Assembly: GCF_917563925.1 (NCBI RefSeq)
Contig: NZ_CAKJTJ010000018.1
Location: 1 to 64,000 of the forward strand
Length of the DNA stretch: 64,000 bases
DNA from: Sutcliffiella rhizosphaerae
Lineage (GTDB): Bacteria > Bacillota > Bacilli > Bacillales > Bacillaceae_I
Direction: 5' to 3'
Made by a program: the position numbers and the translations under genes. The notes below the pieces were generated by a model, which saw only the letters and a list, made by a program, of their open reading frames with translations, did not search any database and was not told where the DNA came from. Position 1 is the first letter of the stretch. Every line of letters begins with the position of its first letter. Below are positions 31,285 to 44,351 of this stretch, one piece after another.

Positions 31285-31674
31285 TTACGGGTTTGGGGAG
31301 ATTTTTGTTTTTGGGGTACAAGGGTAGATCAATTCTTCCAAATTCCTTAATACTGTTTGTGGGATCTCCAAAGGTTTTTGATTTTGTTCGAAAGGTTTGT
31401 TAGATTGCTCCATTGGTTTTCGGGTTAGCTCGAAAGGTTTGACGCTTTGCTTCATTGCTTTCCTATTTTGCTCCAAAGGTTTGACTCTTCGCTTCATTGC
31501 TTTCCACTTTTGCTCCAAAGGTTTCACACTTTGCTTCATAGCTTTCCAACTCTACTCCACAGGATTCACACTTTGCTTCATAGCTTTCCCATTTCGCTCG
31601 AAAGCTTTTCTACTTTGCTTCAAAAGTCTCCGGTTTTGCACGATAGGTTTGATGGTAAGCTTAAAATGTTTCAT
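31285..31674 (-). pseudogene. Heptapeptide-repeat ORF with one in-frame stop
   Basis: On the minus strand the array reads as strict seven-residue repeats of the type VKPLEQN-RKAMKQS, highly basic. The frame runs from ATG 31674 through about 16 units to a stop at 31285, with a unique tail EELIYPCTPKTKISPNP. A single TAG at 31552-31554 interrupts it. The 84-residue part after the stop starts at an internal Met with no ribosome binding site; ATG 31674 has only a weak AAGGG. Protein expression is doubtful. The opposite strand has an open 96-codon frame of hydrophobic heptads, also without a clear start site. Function unknown. Confidence 0.45.
31365..31658. repeat. 14-unit 21-bp tandem repeat array
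   Basis: Fourteen contiguous 21-base units with no length change, from 31365 to 31658. In the middle they alternate between two types, GCTCCAAAGGTTTGAC plus CTCTTC-like, and GCTTCATTGCTTTCCA plus CTTTT-like, giving a 42-base higher-order unit. The outer units are more diverged. Because 21 is divisible by 3, several frames stay open on both strands. It lies between tufA and the S10 promoters, where B. subtilis has an unrelated gene (ybaC). Confidence 0.9.
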
Positions 31675-31817
31675 AAACCCTTCATAGCTCTCCGTCTTCT
31701 TTTAAGATATTCCATCATATTCCTTCTACTTTCACCAATAGATTCATAATATCCATCATATTCTCCCTAATCATCACTAACTGGTACGATATGGCCAGAT
31801 CTGGTATAGACATAGAA

Positions 31818-31845
31818 AAACCGGCACCCCTAGGGATACCGGTTT
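31818..31845 (-). terminator. Terminator of the str operon (after tufA)
   Basis: Minus-strand AAACCGGTATCCC pairs with GGGGTGCCGGTTT around a two- to four-base loop, followed by TTC. A long, GC-rich stem 12 bases past the tufA stop. Confidence 0.9.
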
Positions 31846-31857
31846 GTAGATTAGAGA

Positions 31858-33048
31858 TTATTCTTGGATAGATGCTACTACTCCAGCACCTACAGTACGT
31901 CCACCCTCACGGATAGAGAACTTAGTTCCTTCTTCGATAGCGATTGGAGCGATAAGCTCAACAGTCATTTCAACGTTGTCGCCAGGCATAACCATTTCTA
32001 CGCCTTCAGGAAGTTGACAAATACCAGTTACGTCAGTTGTACGGAAGTAGAACTGAGGACGGTAGTTTGTGAAGAATGGAGTGTGACGTCCACCCTCTTC
32101 TTTAGAAAGAACATAAACTTCTGCTTTGAACTTTGTGTGTGGAGTGATTGTACCAGGCTTAGCTAATACTTGTCCACGTTGGATGTCGTCACGAGCAACT
32201 CCACGAAGAAGTGCACCGATGTTGTCTCCAGCTTCTGCATAGTCAAGAAGCTTACGGAACATTTCTACTCCAGTTACTGTAGTAGATTTTGCTTCTTCAG
32301 CGATACCGATGATATCGATAGTGTCTCCAACTTTAACTTGTCCACGCTCAACACGACCTGTAGCAACTGTTCCACGACCAGTGATAGAGAATACGTCCTC
32401 AACTGGCATCATGAATGGCTTTTCAGTGTCACGCTCAGGAGTTGGGATGTACTCATCAACAGCGTTCATTAATTCAACGATTCTTTCTTCCCAATCAGCA
32501 TCTCCTTCAAGAGCTTTAAGAGCAGAACCTTTGATTACAGGAACGTCGTCTCCAGGGAAATCGTACTCAGAAAGAAGGTCACGAACTTCCATTTCAACTA
32601 ATTCTAATAGTTCTTCGTCGTCTACCATGTCGCATTTGTTTAAGAATACTACTAGGTAAGGTACACCTACTTGACGAGAAAGAAGGATGTGCTCACGAGT
32701 TTGTGGCATTGGACCATCAGCAGCAGATACTACTAGGATTCCGCCGTCCATTTGAGCAGCACCAGTGATCATGTTTTTAACGTAGTCAGCATGTCCTGGG
32801 CAGTCAACGTGTGCATAGTGACGGTTTTCAGTTTCGTACTCAACGTGAGCTGTAGAAATTGTGATTCCACGCTCTCTTTCTTCTGGAGCAGCATCGATCA
32901 TGTCGTATGCCATTGCAGCACCTTTACCACTGCGCTTAGCAAGAACAGTAGTGATTGCAGCTGTTAAAGTTGTTTTACCGTGGTCAACGTGACCGATTGT
33001 ACCGATATTAGCATGAGTCTTGGATCTATCGAATTTCTCTTTACCCAT
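31858..33048 (-). CDS. tufA: Translation elongation factor Tu
   Basis: 396 residues from ATG 33048; the frame to 33072 only adds the ribosome binding site region. G1 motif GHVDHGKT (19-26), [16 protein letters not shown], then domains 2 and 3. Delivers aminoacyl-tRNA to the ribosome. Last gene of the rplGB-rpsL-rpsG-fusA-tufA unit, closed by a strong terminator. Confidence 0.98.
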   Translation of the reverse strand: MGKEKFDRSKTHANIGTIGHVDHGKTTLTAAITTVLAKRSGKGAAMAYDMIDAAPEERERGITISTAHVEYETENRHYAHVDCPGHADYVKNMITGAAQMDGGILVVSAADGPMPQTREHILLSRQVGVPYLVVFLNKCDMVDDEELLELVEMEVRDLLSEYDFPGDDVPVIKGSALKALEGDADWEERIVELMNAVDEYIPTPERDTEKPFMMPVEDVFSITGRGTVATGRVERGQVKVGDTIDIIGIAEEAKSTTVTGVEMFRKLLDYAEAGDNIGALLRGVARDDIQRGQVLAKPGTITPHTKFKAEVYVLSKEEGGRHTPFFTNYRPQFYFRTTDVTGICQLPEGVEMVMPGDNVEMTVELIAPIAIEEGTKFSIREGGRTVGAGVVASIQE

Positions 33049-33093
33049 TGTTATATCCTCCTTAAATTTCATTATTATTAGTTTTATATGTTA

Positions 33094-33118
33094 TTAATAA
33101 GTGAAACCCACTTATTAA
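33094..33118. repeat. Perfect 10-bp hairpin between fusA and tufA
   Basis: TTAATAAGTG (33094-33103)/CACTTATTAA (33109-33118), 5-base loop. There is no U-tract on the minus strand. It may tune tufA expression relative to fusA by RNA stability or processing; this is a guess. Confidence 0.6.
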
Positions 33119-33158
33119 CCTACATACTATTTATAAAACAAGATTGGGTGAAAATCAA

Positions 33159-35237
33159 TTATTCACCTTTATTTTTTTTGATGATTTCTTCAGAAATAGA
33201 TTTAGGAACTTCTTCGTAGTGATCGAAATGCATTGTGAACACTCCACGCCCTTGTGTGTTAGAACGAAGAGATGTTGCATAACCAAACATTTCAGATAGT
33301 GGAACCATCGCACGAACTACTTGAGCGTTACCGCGAGCTTCCATACCTTCTACACGACCACGACGGGAAGTGATACCACCCATGATGTCTCCCATGTACT
33401 CTTCAGGTGTCACTACTTCAACTTTCATGACAGGCTCAAGAATTACAGGATTACACTTAGATACTGCATTTTTAAGTGCTAAAGATGCAGCAACTTTAAA
33501 CGCCATCTCAGAGGAGTCAACGTCATGGTAAGAACCGTCTACTAATGCAGCTTTTACATCAATTAGAGGGTAACCAGCTAGTACACCGTTCCCCATTGAA
33601 TCTTCAAGACCAGCTTGAACTGCAGGTACGTATTCACGAGGTACTACCCCACCAACGATTTTGTTTTCAAACTCGAAGCCTTTTCCTTCTTCGTTTGGTT
33701 CGAATTCGATCCAAACGTGTCCGAATTGACCGCGTCCACCAGATTGACGAGCAAATTTCCCTTCAACTCTTGCAGAAGCACGGAACGTTTCACGGTATGC
33801 TACTTGAGGAGCACCTACGTTTGCTTCAACTTTGAATTCACGCTTCATACGATCAACTAGGATATCAAGGTGAAGCTCACCCATACCTGCGATGATTGTT
33901 TGACCAGTTTCCTGATCTGTATGTGCGCGGAAAGTTGGATCTTCTTCTTGTAGCTTTTGTAGCGCAGTTGTCATTTTATCTTGGTCAGCTTTTGATTTAG
34001 GCTCAACAGATAATTGGATAACTGGCTCTGGGAATTCCATGGACTCCAAAATAACTTGGTGTTTGTCGTCACATAGAGTGTCACCAGTAGTTGTGTCTTT
34101 AAGACCAACTGCAGCTGCGATATCACCAGAGTATACTACTGGGATTTCTTCACGGCTGTTTGCATGCATTTGTAGGATACGTCCTACACGCTCACGCTTG
34201 CCTTTTGTAGAGTTGATAACGTAAGAACCGGAGTTTAATGTACCAGAGTACACACGGAAGAACGTTAATTTACCTACATAAGGGTCAGTCATAACTTTGA
34301 ATGCAAGAGCAGCAAACGGGTTGTCGTCTCCAGATTCACGAGTTACTTCTTCATCAGTATCAGGAATGATACCTTTGATTGCTGGTACGTCGGTTGGTGC
34401 TGGTAGGTAATCAATAACTGCATCAAGCATTAATTGAACACCTTTGTTTTTGAATGCAGAACCACAGATAACTGGGTAGAATTCAACGTTACAAGTACCT
34501 TTACGGATAGTCGCTTTCAACTCTTCAGTTGTAAGCTCTTCACCTTCTAAGTACTTCATCATTAATTCTTCGTCAAGTTCTGCAACTGCTTCTACAAGAC
34601 GTTGACGGTATTCGTCTGCTTGCTCTTTGTATTCAGCAGGGATTTCTTTTGCCTCTGTACGAGTACCAAGGTCATCCTCGTAGAAGTATGCAACCATTTC
34701 TACTAGGTCGATGATACCGTTGAACTCATCTTCAGCTCCGATTGGAAGTTGAATTGGATGAGCATTTGCTTGAAGGCGGTCATGGATTGTTCCAACAGAG
34801 TATAAGAAGTCTGCACCGATTTTGTCCATTTTGTTAACGAACACGATACGGGGAACACCATAAGTTGTAGCTTGGCGCCAAACTGTTTCAGTTTGTGGCT
34901 CTACTCCAGATTGTGCATCAAGTACCGCTACTGCTCCATCAAGTACACGAAGGGAACGCTCAACTTCAACTGTGAAGTCTACGTGTCCTGGTGTATCGAT
35001 AATGTTTACACGGTGGTTTTTCCATTGAGCTGTTGTCGCAGCAGACGTGATTGTAATTCCACGCTCTTGCTCTTGCTCCATCCAGTCCATTTGGGAAGCA
35101 CCTTCATGAGTTTCACCGATTTTGTGAATACGTCCTGTGTAGAACAAAACACGTTCTGTGGTAGTTGTTTTACCAGCATCGATGTGAGCCATGATACCGA
35201 TATTACGTGTTTTATCTAAGGAGAACTCTCTTGCCAT
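33159..35237 (-). CDS. fusA: Translation elongation factor G
   Basis: 692 residues. GTPase domain with AHIDAGKT (17-24), DTPGHVDF and NKMDK, followed by domains II-V. Catalyses translocation and, with RRF, ribosome recycling. Canonical position between rpsG and tufA. The 90-base gap to rpsG contains a small inverted repeat AGCTGTTA/TAACAGCT (35283-35290, 35302-35309). Confidence 0.98.
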   Translation of the reverse strand: MAREFSLDKTRNIGIMAHIDAGKTTTTERVLFYTGRIHKIGETHEGASQMDWMEQEQERGITITSAATTAQWKNHRVNIIDTPGHVDFTVEVERSLRVLDGAVAVLDAQSGVEPQTETVWRQATTYGVPRIVFVNKMDKIGADFLYSVGTIHDRLQANAHPIQLPIGAEDEFNGIIDLVEMVAYFYEDDLGTRTEAKEIPAEYKEQADEYRQRLVEAVAELDEELMMKYLEGEELTTEELKATIRKGTCNVEFYPVICGSAFKNKGVQLMLDAVIDYLPAPTDVPAIKGIIPDTDEEVTRESGDDNPFAALAFKVMTDPYVGKLTFFRVYSGTLNSGSYVINSTKGKRERVGRILQMHANSREEIPVVYSGDIAAAVGLKDTTTGDTLCDDKHQVILESMEFPEPVIQLSVEPKSKADQDKMTTALQKLQEEDPTFRAHTDQETGQTIIAGMGELHLDILVDRMKREFKVEANVGAPQVAYRETFRASARVEGKFARQSGGRGQFGHVWIEFEPNEEGKGFEFENKIVGGVVPREYVPAVQAGLEDSMGNGVLAGYPLIDVKAALVDGSYHDVDSSEMAFKVAASLALKNAVSKCNPVILEPVMKVEVVTPEEYMGDIMGGITSRRGRVEGMEARGNAQVVRAMVPLSEMFGYATSLRSNTQGRGVFTMHFDHYEEVPKSISEEIIKKNKGE

Positions 35238-35326
35238 AGTGTATTTCTCCTTCCTAAGTAACTAGAATGTATTTATGCCTAAAGCTGTTAAGTCGGAAAC
35301 CTAACAGCTCTAGATAATATGTGATC

Positions 35327-35797
35327 TTACCAGCGGTAGTGAGCAAACGCTTTGTTTGCTTCTGCCATTTTGTGCATATCTTCACGCTTCTTAACAGAAG
35401 CACCAGTGTTGTTCGCTGCATCTAGGATTTCGTTAGCTAAACGCTCTTCCATCGTTTTTTCTCCACGAAGACGAGAGTAGTTAACTAGGTAACGAAGACC
35501 TAAAGTCGTGCGACGGTCTGGGCGCACCTCTACAGGTACTTGGTAGTTTGCTCCACCTACACGGCGTGCTCTTACTTCAAGAACAGGCATGATGTTTTTC
35601 ATCGCTTGTTCGAACACTTCCATAGGTTCTTGTCCGGAACGCTCACCAACTAGTTTGAATGCATTATAGATGATAGCTTGAGATTTACCTCTTTTGCCAT
35701 CGATCATCAATTTATTTACAAGACGAGTTACTAACTTTGAGTTGTATAACGGATCTGGTAATACGTCTCTTTTTGCAACAGGGCCTTTACGTGGCAT
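35327..35797 (-). CDS. rpsG: 30S ribosomal protein S7
   Basis: 156 residues, with [19 protein letters not shown] and the [14 protein letters not shown] hairpin. Primary 16S rRNA binder that nucleates the 30S head. Confidence 0.97.
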   Translation of the reverse strand: MPRKGPVAKRDVLPDPLYNSKLVTRLVNKLMIDGKRGKSQAIIYNAFKLVGERSGQEPMEVFEQAMKNIMPVLEVRARRVGGANYQVPVEVRPDRRTTLGLRYLVNYSRLRGEKTMEERLANEILDAANNTGASVKKREDMHKMAEANKAFAHYRW

Positions 35798-35845
35798 ATT
35801 TATTTCCTCCTTTCGGGTAGCTTGTTGTTATACTTTTGCAACATA

Positions 35846-36292
<447 letters not shown>

Positions 36293-36370
36293 TTAAGACC
36301 ACATATCCAGGTGGTTCATTTTTAGGTAAAAAACAAAGTCTTTGCGAATGTACACTCACAAAAACAGTTT

Positions 36371-36619
36371 TTATTGAATAATCGCAACAGCTGAGGCACC
36401 TACTTCAATCCCGCAAGCTTTTCCGAGTTTTTTCATCGAATCCACTTTTAAGACTGGAATATTGTGCTCATTAGCAGTTTGGGCAACTTTCTGTGTTACT
36501 AGCACATCCGCATCCTCTGCAATGACAACCTCTTTTACTGTCCCGTTTTTCAGCGCCTTCACGGTTTGTTTTGTACCAACAATGAAGGTATTTGCCTGCA
36601 TTACTTTTTCATAAGACAT
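36371..36619 (-). CDS. rplGB: Ribosomal protein L7Ae-like, K-turn binding protein
   Basis: 82 residues from ATG 36619 (GGAGG eight bases upstream), the length of B. subtilis YbxF. L7Ae/L30e fold with [21 protein letters not shown] and the conserved [16 protein letters not shown] end, which binds kink-turn RNA. First gene of the str operon, directly after a strong promoter. Confidence 0.94.
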   Translation of the reverse strand: MSYEKVMQANTFIVGTKQTVKALKNGTVKEVVIAEDADVLVTQKVAQTANEHNIPVLKVDSMKKLGKACGIEVGASAVAIIQ

Positions 36620-36662
36620 AAATATATCCTCCAAAGCCACAGGTTATATAAGCACCTTTGCT

Positions 36663-36691
36663 ATATTACCATCTCTATTTTTGAATGTCAA
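36663..36691 (-). promoter_or_regulatory. str operon promoter (rplGB-rpsL-rpsG-fusA-tufA)
   Basis: Minus-strand -35 TTGACA (36686-36691), 17-base spacer, -10 TAATAT (36663-36668), between the rpoC terminator and the rplGB ribosome binding site. Confidence 0.75.
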
Positions 36692-36712
36692 CAAATAATT
36701 TATTAACATTGA

Positions 36713-36743
36713 AAAGATTGTCGGGGGAGTCCCGACAATCTTT
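36713..36743 (-). terminator. Terminator after rpoC
   Basis: Perfect 13-bp stem AAAGATTGTCGGG/CCCGACAATCTTT, 5-base loop, then TTC, 4 bases past the rpoC stop. Separates rpoBC from the str operon. Confidence 0.9.
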
Positions 36744-36746
36744 CCG

Positions 36747-39700
36747 TTATTCCACTGTTACCGGTTCTTCTTTACCAACTTCTTTAGTTAGATCGAACTT
36801 GCGATAACGGTTCATACCAGTACCAGCAGGAACCAATTTACCGATGATAACATTTTCTTTCAAACCTAATAGCTCATCTCGTTTTCCTTTTATCGCTGCA
36901 TCTGTCAAGACTCTTGTAGTTTCTTGGAAGGATGCTGCAGATAGGAAGGAATCCGTTTCTAGAGATGCTTTTGTAATACCTAGTAATACCGGTCGGCCTG
37001 TTGCAGGAGTGTTTCCTTCCAGTAGTACACGTTCATTGGCATCCGTAAATTGATGGATCTCAAGAAGCGTTCCTGGTAGGACATTCGTATCCCCTGCATC
37101 AATGACACGTACTTTACGAAGCATTTGACGTACCATAACCTCTACGTGTTTGTCTCCAATTTCTACCCCTTGCATACGGTATACTTTTTGAACTTCACGC
37201 AGTAAGTATTCTTGTACAGCATTCATGTCTTTTACTTTCAGAAGTTCTTTTGGATCGATAGAACCTTCTGTAAGCTCCTGACCACGAGCAACTTCGGCGT
37301 TGACACCCATTTTCAAGCGGGCAGTGTATGGTACAGTATAGCTTCTTGATTCCACTTCACCTTGGACTGTGATTTCCTGCTGGCGATCACGGCCTTCACT
37401 AATGGAAGTGATGACTCCATCGATTTCAGAGATAACCGCTTGACCTTTAGGGTTACGCGCTTCAAACAACTCTTGGATACGCGGTAAACCTTGGGTGATA
37501 TCGTCTCCAGCAACTCCACCTGTATGGAATGTACGCATCGTTAACTGTGTTCCTGGCTCTCCGATAGATTGAGCAGCGATAATACCTACCGCTTCACCAA
37601 CCTCTACCTCTAGGCCAGTCGCAAGGTTACGTCCGTAACATTTTTTACATACTCCATGGCGAGTGTTACATGTGAATACGGAACGAATCCATACATCTTC
37701 CACGCCTGCTTCTACGATAATTGTTGCGATATCTTCTGTAATTAAGTCGTTTTCGTCTACAAGAATTTCTCCTGTTTCAGGATGCTTTACTGCTTTTCTT
37801 GCATAACGGCCAATTAGACGTTCTTCCAGCTTTTCTACTACCTCTGTTCCATCCATTAAAGCAGTGATGTGCAATCCGCGATCTGTACCACAATCCTTCT
37901 CGCGGACAATAACATCTTGTGCTACGTCTACAAGTCGGCGTGTTAAGTAACCGGAATCGGCAGTTTTAAGTGCTGTATCGGCAAGACCTTTACGGGCACC
38001 ATGGGTAGAGATAAAGTATTCCAATACCGTTAGACCTTCACGGAAACTGGATTTAATCGGAAGTTCGATGATACGTCCAGACGGGTTGGCCATTAGTCCA
38101 CGCATACCAGCCAGCTGTGTAAAGTTAGATGCGTTACCACGGGCACCAGAATCACTCATCATAAAGATGTGGTTTAGACGTGGCAGGGATTGCATCAACT
38201 TCGCCTGTATTCTATCCTTTGCTGCACTCCAAATAGAAATAACGCGATCATAGCGCTCTTCTTCTGTGATAAGACCACGACGGAATTGTTTAAGAACCGT
38301 ATCTACTTTCGTCTGTGCTTCAACCAAGATTTCCTCTTTCTCTTTAAGAACCACGATATCTGATACACCTACTGTAATACCAGCTTTAGTGGAGTGACGG
38401 AATCCAAGGTTTTTCATGCGGTCCAGCATCTCAGACGTTTGAGTAATCTTAAAGCGTTTGAACACTTCCGCGATGATATTTCCAAGAATCTTCTTCTTAA
38501 ATGGATCGATTATTTCTTGTGCTTGAATTTTTTCTTTAACATTCGCACCTTTTTCAACAAAGTATTTATCCGGAGTGTTTACTTCGAGATTATGCTTTGT
38601 AGGTTCGTTAATGTATGGGAATGACGGTGGCAGGATTTCATTAAAGATCAACTTCCCTACTGTCGTCACTAATAGTTTTTGCTTTTGCTCTTCAGTAAAT
38701 GTTTCGTTATTTAAAGATCCAGCATAAACAGCTACACGTGTGTGTAAATGAACATACCCATTTGCATATGCAATAAGTGCTTCATTTGTATCTTTAAATA
38801 CCATACCTTCTCCAACAGCATTTTCACGCTCTAGAGTTAGATAGTAGTTACCAAGTACCATATCCTGAGATGGCGTTACAACCGGCTTACCATCCTTAGG
38901 GTTAAGGATGTTTTGCGCTGCTAGCATCAAAATACGAGCTTCGGCTTGCGCTTCTGCAGATAGTGGTACGTGAACTGCCATTTGGTCTCCATCAAAGTCC
39001 GCATTGTATGCTGTACATACTAGTGGGTGAAGACGAATAGCGCGCCCTTCTACTAATGTTGGTTCAAATGCTTGAATACCAAGTCTGTGAAGAGTTGGGG
39101 CACGGTTTAGGAGAACTGGATGTTCTTTAATAACAGATTCCAATACATCCCAAACCTCTGGTTGTACGCGTTCTATCTTACGCTTTGCACTCTTGATGTT
39201 GTGTGCAAGACCTCGCTCAACAAGCTCCTTCATCACAAATGGCTTGAATAGCTCAAGTGCCATTTCTTTTGGTAAACCACATTGATACATTTTTAAGTTA
39301 GGACCTACTACGATTACGGAACGACCAGAATAGTCAACACGCTTACCTAGTAGGTTCTGACGGAAACGTCCTTGTTTTCCTTTCAGCATATGAGAAAGGG
39401 ATTTCAATGGACGGTTACCTGGTCCTGTTACAGGACGTCCACGGCGACCATTGTCAATCAATGCATCTACCGCTTCTTGAAGCATACGTTTTTCATTTTG
39501 AACGATGATGCTAGGCGCTCCAAGGTCCAAAAGACGTTTTAGACGGTTGTTACGGTTAATAACTCGACGGTACAAGTCATTAAGGTCAGAAGTCGCGAAA
39601 CGGCCACCATCAAGTTGAACCATTGGACGTAATTCTGGTGGAATAACCGGAAGTACATCAAGGATCATCCAAGATGGTTCATTACCAGAACCACGGAAAG

Positions 39701-40343
39701 ATTCCAACACTTCTAGACGTTTAATAGCTCTTGTACGACGCTGTCCTTGAGCCGTTTTCAACTCTTCTTTTAACGTGTCTACTTCTTTTTCCAAGTCGAT
39801 ATCAAAAAGAAGTTTTTTAATTGCTTCCGCACCCATAGATGCTTGGAAAGTCTGCCCGTACTTTTCTCGGTACGCACGGAATTCCTTTTCAGAAAGCAAT
39901 TGCTTCTTCTCAAGTGGTGTATCACCTGTTTCTGTTACAACGTAAGATGCGAAGTAGATAACTTCTTCCAATGCACGCGGGGACATGTCAAGAACAAGAC
40001 CCATACGGCTTGGAATCCCTTTGAAATACCAGATATGGGAGACAGGAGCAGCAAGCTCGATGTGACCCATGCGCTCACGACGAACCTTCGCTCTTGTAAC
40101 TTCCACTCCACAGCGGTCACAAACAACGCCCTTATAACGGACGCGTTTGTATTTTCCACAGTGACACTCCCAGTCCTTTGTTGGACCGAAAATACGTTCA
40201 CAAAATAGCCCATCTTTCTCTGGCTTTAATGTACGATAGTTAATGGTTTCAGGCTTTTTGACTTCCCCGAAAGACCAGGATCTGATCTTGTCAGGAGAAG
40301 CAAGGCCTATTTTCATATACTCAAAATTATTAACATCTAGCAA
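36747..40343 (-). CDS. rpoC: RNA polymerase beta-prime subunit
   Basis: 1198 residues, the Bacillus length. N-terminal zinc site Cys60, Cys62, Cys75, Cys78; catalytic NADFDGD motif at 447-453; second zinc cluster with CGTDRG and [15 protein letters not shown]. The start is TTG 40343 with GGGAGGT seven bases upstream. It lies 60 bases after rpoB and forms the catalytic core with it. Confidence 0.98.
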   Translation of the reverse strand: MLDVNNFEYMKIGLASPDKIRSWSFGEVKKPETINYRTLKPEKDGLFCERIFGPTKDWECHCGKYKRVRYKGVVCDRCGVEVTRAKVRRERMGHIELAAPVSHIWYFKGIPSRMGLVLDMSPRALEEVIYFASYVVTETGDTPLEKKQLLSEKEFRAYREKYGQTFQASMGAEAIKKLLFDIDLEKEVDTLKEELKTAQGQRRTRAIKRLEVLESFRGSGNEPSWMILDVLPVIPPELRPMVQLDGGRFATSDLNDLYRRVINRNNRLKRLLDLGAPSIIVQNEKRMLQEAVDALIDNGRRGRPVTGPGNRPLKSLSHMLKGKQGRFRQNLLGKRVDYSGRSVIVVGPNLKMYQCGLPKEMALELFKPFVMKELVERGLAHNIKSAKRKIERVQPEVWDVLESVIKEHPVLLNRAPTLHRLGIQAFEPTLVEGRAIRLHPLVCTAYNADFDGDQMAVHVPLSAEAQAEARILMLAAQNILNPKDGKPVVTPSQDMVLGNYYLTLERENAVGEGMVFKDTNEALIAYANGYVHLHTRVAVYAGSLNNETFTEEQKQKLLVTTVGKLIFNEILPPSFPYINEPTKHNLEVNTPDKYFVEKGANVKEKIQAQEIIDPFKKKILGNIIAEVFKRFKITQTSEMLDRMKNLGFRHSTKAGITVGVSDIVVLKEKEEILVEAQTKVDTVLKQFRRGLITEEERYDRVISIWSAAKDRIQAKLMQSLPRLNHIFMMSDSGARGNASNFTQLAGMRGLMANPSGRIIELPIKSSFREGLTVLEYFISTHGARKGLADTALKTADSGYLTRRLVDVAQDVIVREKDCGTDRGLHITALMDGTEVVEKLEERLIGRYARKAVKHPETGEILVDENDLITEDIATIIVEAGVEDVWIRSVFTCNTRHGVCKKCYGRNLATGLEVEVGEAVGIIAAQSIGEPGTQLTMRTFHTGGVAGDDITQGLPRIQELFEARNPKGQAVISEIDGVITSISEGRDRQQEITVQGEVESRSYTVPYTARLKMGVNAEVARGQELTEGSIDPKELLKVKDMNAVQEYLLREVQKVYRMQGVEIGDKHVEVMVRQMLRKVRVIDAGDTNVLPGTLLEIHQFTDANERVLLEGNTPATGRPVLLGITKASLETDSFLSAASFQETTRVLTDAAIKGKRDELLGLKENVIIGKLVPAGTGMNRYRKFDLTKEVGKEEPVTVE

Positions 40344-40406
40344 GGGGCCTACCTCCCTTATAATCTACAGGTTCTACCCAAATGCTCCAGCTAAATCCTG
40401 TTGGCA

Positions 40407-43400
40407 TTAGTCTTTAGCGACAGTTTCTTTTACTTCTTCTACTTGATCAGAGTCTAAGGAAATACCTTCTGAAGATTGCTCTTCATCATCTTCCATATCT
40501 CTCATTTCAATTTCTTTTTCATCGCCGGAGAGGATTTTTACGTCCATACCTAAACTTTGAAGTTCTTTGATAAGTACTTTGAAAGATTCAGGAACTCCTG
40601 GCTCCGGTACGTTTTCACCTTTTACGATTGCCTCGTACGTTTTCACACGTCCTACTACATCATCAGATTTAACGGTTAAGATTTCTTGAAGTGTATAAGC
40701 AGCACCATATGCCTCAAGTGCCCATACTTCCATCTCACCAAAACGTTGTCCACCGAATTGAGCTTTACCACCAAGTGGCTGTTGTGTTACTAGTGAGTAT
40801 GGTCCAGTTGAACGGGCGTGTAGCTTATCGTCAACCATGTGTGCAAGCTTAATCATGTACATGATTCCTACAGATACACGGCTATCGAAAGGTTCACCTG
40901 TTCTTCCGTCATACAGAACGGTTTTAGCGTCTCTTGCCATACCAGCTTCTTCTAGCGTACTCCATACATCTTCTTCACGAGCTCCATCAAATACTGGGGA
41001 AGCAACATGGATACCAAGCGTTCTTGCCGCCATACCCAAGTGTAACTCCAATACCTGACCGATGTTCATACGAGATGGTACCCCTAATGGGTTTAACATG
41101 ATGTCAATTGGCGTACCATCTGGAAGATAAGGCATATCTTCTTCTGGTAAAATACGAGAGATTACACCTTTGTTACCATGTCGTCCTGCCATTTTATCTC
41201 CTTCAGAAATTTTACGCTTCTGAACGATATAAACGCGAACTAATTGGTTTACACCTGGTGGTAACTCGTCACCATCTTCACGATTAAATACTTTAACATC
41301 AAGTACAATACCGCCGCCGCCATGTGGAACTCTAAGTGAAGTATCACGAACTTCACGAGCTTTTTCTCCAAAGATTGCGTGTAAGAGACGTTCTTCTGCA
41401 GTCAATTCCGTTACACCCTTAGGCGTTACTTTTCCAACTAGCAAATCACCATCTTTCACTTCTGCACCGATACGGATGATTCCACGATCATCAAGGTTTT
41501 TCAAAGCCTCTTCCCCAACGTTAGGAATATCGCGAGTGATTTCTTCTGGTCCAAGCTTCGTGTCGCGAGCTTCTGATTCATATTCTTCAATATGAATGGA
41601 AGTGTACACATCATCTTTTACCAAACGTTCACTCATGATGATGGCATCCTCATAGTTATAACCATCCCATGTCATAAATCCTACAAGCACGTTACGACCA
41701 AGTGCTAGTTCTCCTTTTTCCATGGAAGGTCCGTCAGCAAGGATTTCTCCTTTTGTGACTACATCACCAACAGAGACGATTGGACGCTGATTATAACAAG
41801 TACCTTGGTTAGAACGAATGAATTTAAGCATTCTATATTTATCAAGATTACCTTTTACCTGTTTACCATCAATTTCTTCCACGCGACGCACCCATACTTC
41901 ACGGGCTTCTACACGTTCTACCACACCTGGATGCTTACAAATAACAGCAGCACCGGAGTCTTTAGCAGATACGTGCTCCATACCTGTACCGACAATCGGA
42001 GATTCCGGTTGCATTAATGGTACAGCTTGTCGTTGCATGTTCGCTCCCATAAGAGCACGGTTAGAGTCATCGTTTTCCAAGAATGGAATACAAGCTGTCG
42101 CAGCGGATACTACCTGTTTAGGAGAAACGTCCATGTAGTCGATTCTCTCGCTAACAACAACCGTGTTTTCTCCACGGAAACGGGAAACTACATTTTCATC
42201 AAGGAATGCGCCATCTTCACCTAGACGAGCATTCGCTTGTGCCACTACATAGTTATCCTCTTCATCTGCAGTTAAGTAATCAATTTGGTCAGTCACGCGT
42301 CCCGTTTCAGGATCTACACGTCTATATGGTGTCTCGATAAAACCAAATTTGTTTACTTTCGCAAAAGATGATAGGGAGTTAATCAAACCAATGTTTGGTC
42401 CCTCTGGAGTTTCAATCGGACACATACGTCCATAGTGGGAGTAGTGAACATCACGCACTTCAAATCCAGCGCGCTCACGTGTTAAACCACCAGGTCCAAG
42501 TGCAGATAGTCTGCGTTTATGCGTCAACTCAGCTAATGGATTCGTTTGATCCATGAACTGTGATAATTGAGAGCTTCCAAAGAATTCTTTGATAGATGCG
42601 ATAACAGGTCTGATATTGATTAGCTGCTGAGGTGTAATCGTGTTTGTATCCTGGATGGACATTCTTTCACGAACTACACGCTCCATTCTAGATAGACCGA
42701 TACGGAATTGGTTCTGTAAAAGCTCACCAACTGAACGTAAACGACGGTTTCCAAGGTGATCAATATCATCTGTATCGCCTACACCGTGTAAAAGATCGAA
42801 GAAATAACTGATAGAAGCAATAATATCAGCTGGCGCAATATGCTTTACTTTTTCTTCTATAAAGCCATTGCCAAGCACAAGAATTTCTTTTTCTCCTTCT
42901 GCATCGTTCGGTGCATATATCTTAATAGATTGCATTGGTACTTCATCTTCCACAACTCCACCATGTGGATGGAAAGAAGTAAGTCCTACGCCATCTTCAA
43001 TGAAAGGTAAAATTCGATCCAGTGTTCTGCGATCCAAAAGTGTACCTTTCTCAACGATAATTTCGCCAGTTTCTGGGTCCACTAATGTTTCAGCGATACG
43101 TTGATTAAATAGCCTATTTTTAATATGAAGCTTTTTATTAATCTTGTATCTTCCAACACTTGCTAAATCATAACGTTTAGGATCAAAAAATCTAGACTCC
43201 AATAAACTTTTCGCATTTTCAACCGTTGGTGGCTCACCAGGGCGAAGACGCTCATATATTTCTAATAATGCCTTTTCAGTACTTTCTGTGTTATCCTTAT
43301 CTAAAGTGTTTCGCAAGTATTCGTTTTCACCAAGAAGATCAATAATCTCCTGATCAGAGCCGAACCCAAGGGCACGCAAAAGAACCGTTACTGGTAGTTT

Positions 43401-43964
43401 ACGAGTACGATCGATACGAACATATACAACATCTTTAGCGTCAGTCTCGTACTCTAACCATGCACCACGGTTTGGAATAACAGTTGCCGAAAAGCCTTTT
43501 TTACCATTTTTATCCACTTTTCCGCTGTAATACACACTCGGAGAACGCACTAACTGAGATACAATAACACGTTCTGCCCCATTAATAACGAACGTACCAG
43601 TATCCGTCATTAACGGGAAATCACCCATAAATACATCCTGGTCTTTCACTTCACCAGTTTCCTTGTTAATGAGACGAACCTTCACACGTAAAGGAGCGGA
43701 GTATGTAACATCTCTTTCCTTTGATTCTTCAACAGAATATTTTGGTTCCCCTAAGCTATAATCGATGAATTCTAAAGATAGATTTCCAGTGAAGTCTTCA
43801 ATCGGAGAAATATCATGGAACATTTCTCTTAATCCCTCATCAAGGAACCATTGATAAGAAGAAGATTGAATTTCTATTAGATTTGGTAATTCTAATACTT
43901 CACTAATGCGAGCATAACTTCTGCGTTGGCGGTGTCGTCCGTATTGAACTAGTTGACCTGTCAA
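40407..43964 (-). CDS. rpoB: RNA polymerase beta subunit
   Basis: 1185 residues from TTG 43964 ([15 protein letters not shown]), which follows GAGGGG by eight bases; the frame to 43985 is open but lacks a ribosome binding site. The rifampicin-binding cluster reads [21 protein letters not shown] and then RLSALGP, wild type, so rifampicin sensitivity would be expected. The C-terminus is short and acidic, as in Bacillus. The upstream 400-base leader is unusually structured. Confidence 0.98.
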   Translation of the reverse strand: MTGQLVQYGRHRQRRSYARISEVLELPNLIEIQSSSYQWFLDEGLREMFHDISPIEDFTGNLSLEFIDYSLGEPKYSVEESKERDVTYSAPLRVKVRLINKETGEVKDQDVFMGDFPLMTDTGTFVINGAERVIVSQLVRSPSVYYSGKVDKNGKKGFSATVIPNRGAWLEYETDAKDVVYVRIDRTRKLPVTVLLRALGFGSDQEIIDLLGENEYLRNTLDKDNTESTEKALLEIYERLRPGEPPTVENAKSLLESRFFDPKRYDLASVGRYKINKKLHIKNRLFNQRIAETLVDPETGEIIVEKGTLLDRRTLDRILPFIEDGVGLTSFHPHGGVVEDEVPMQSIKIYAPNDAEGEKEILVLGNGFIEEKVKHIAPADIIASISYFFDLLHGVGDTDDIDHLGNRRLRSVGELLQNQFRIGLSRMERVVRERMSIQDTNTITPQQLINIRPVIASIKEFFGSSQLSQFMDQTNPLAELTHKRRLSALGPGGLTRERAGFEVRDVHYSHYGRMCPIETPEGPNIGLINSLSSFAKVNKFGFIETPYRRVDPETGRVTDQIDYLTADEEDNYVVAQANARLGEDGAFLDENVVSRFRGENTVVVSERIDYMDVSPKQVVSAATACIPFLENDDSNRALMGANMQRQAVPLMQPESPIVGTGMEHVSAKDSGAAVICKHPGVVERVEAREVWVRRVEEIDGKQVKGNLDKYRMLKFIRSNQGTCYNQRPIVSVGDVVTKGEILADGPSMEKGELALGRNVLVGFMTWDGYNYEDAIIMSERLVKDDVYTSIHIEEYESEARDTKLGPEEITRDIPNVGEEALKNLDDRGIIRIGAEVKDGDLLVGKVTPKGVTELTAEERLLHAIFGEKAREVRDTSLRVPHGGGGIVLDVKVFNREDGDELPPGVNQLVRVYIVQKRKISEGDKMAGRHGNKGVISRILPEEDMPYLPDGTPIDIMLNPLGVPSRMNIGQVLELHLGMAARTLGIHVASPVFDGAREEDVWSTLEEAGMARDAKTVLYDGRTGEPFDSRVSVGIMYMIKLAHMVDDKLHARSTGPYSLVTQQPLGGKAQFGGQRFGEMEVWALEAYGAAYTLQEILTVKSDDVVGRVKTYEAIVKGENVPEPGVPESFKVLIKELQSLGMDVKILSGDEKEIEMRDMEDDEEQSSEGISLDSDQVEEVKETVAKD

Positions 43965-44204
43965 CTGATTCACCCCTCGTATCAAGCGTTATTAAAGAAG
44001 ATGTTCAAAGCAGCACATAAAAAGTTGACAGTAAGCTTCCATCCGCGCGGTTCTAGTTTTAAGAGAAATTCTCATAACCTCTTTATTTACAAGAACCATC
44101 TTTAAAAAGCCACCGCTCTCTTCCTCTGAACCTATTTGAACAGTCTATCTAAAGCCAAACATAAAAAACATTTCAACATGACGTCCATAAAAAAGACCTC
44201 ATGC

Positions 44205-44238
44205 TAAAAATAAAAAATGGTTTCAATACAGAAAACCA
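44205..44238 (-). terminator. Hairpin plus U-tract in the rpoB leader
   Basis: Minus-strand TGGTTT/AAACCA stem with 9-base loop followed by TTTTTTATTTTT. It could end ybxB transcripts or act as an attenuator ahead of rpoB, since a possible promoter lies upstream of it. Confidence 0.55.
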
Positions 44239-44281
44239 CATTTTCACAATCGCTCTATTGATTTTACTATCTTTTCCAAGC

Positions 44282-44320
44282 ATACTAATTTTATACATGT
44301 AAACGACATAAAATTAGTAT
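44282..44320. repeat. Perfect 13-bp inverted repeat in the rpoB leader
   Basis: ATACTAATTTTAT (44282-44294) and ATAAAATTAGTAT (44308-44320) with 13 bases between. No U-tract follows directly. A protein operator or RNA stem-loop are both possible. Confidence 0.75.
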
Positions 44321-44351
44321 TGCTCAGAAAAATACATATTGGCATTAAACA

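Noticed and set aside
31365-31658. Repeat array considered as a CRISPR
   Set aside because: The 21-base units are contiguous, with no unique spacers and no cas genes nearby.
31397-31687. Plus-strand 96-codon ORF of hydrophobic heptads over the repeat array
   Set aside because: Open only because of the 21-base period; there is no ribosome binding site and its composition mirrors the opposite strand.
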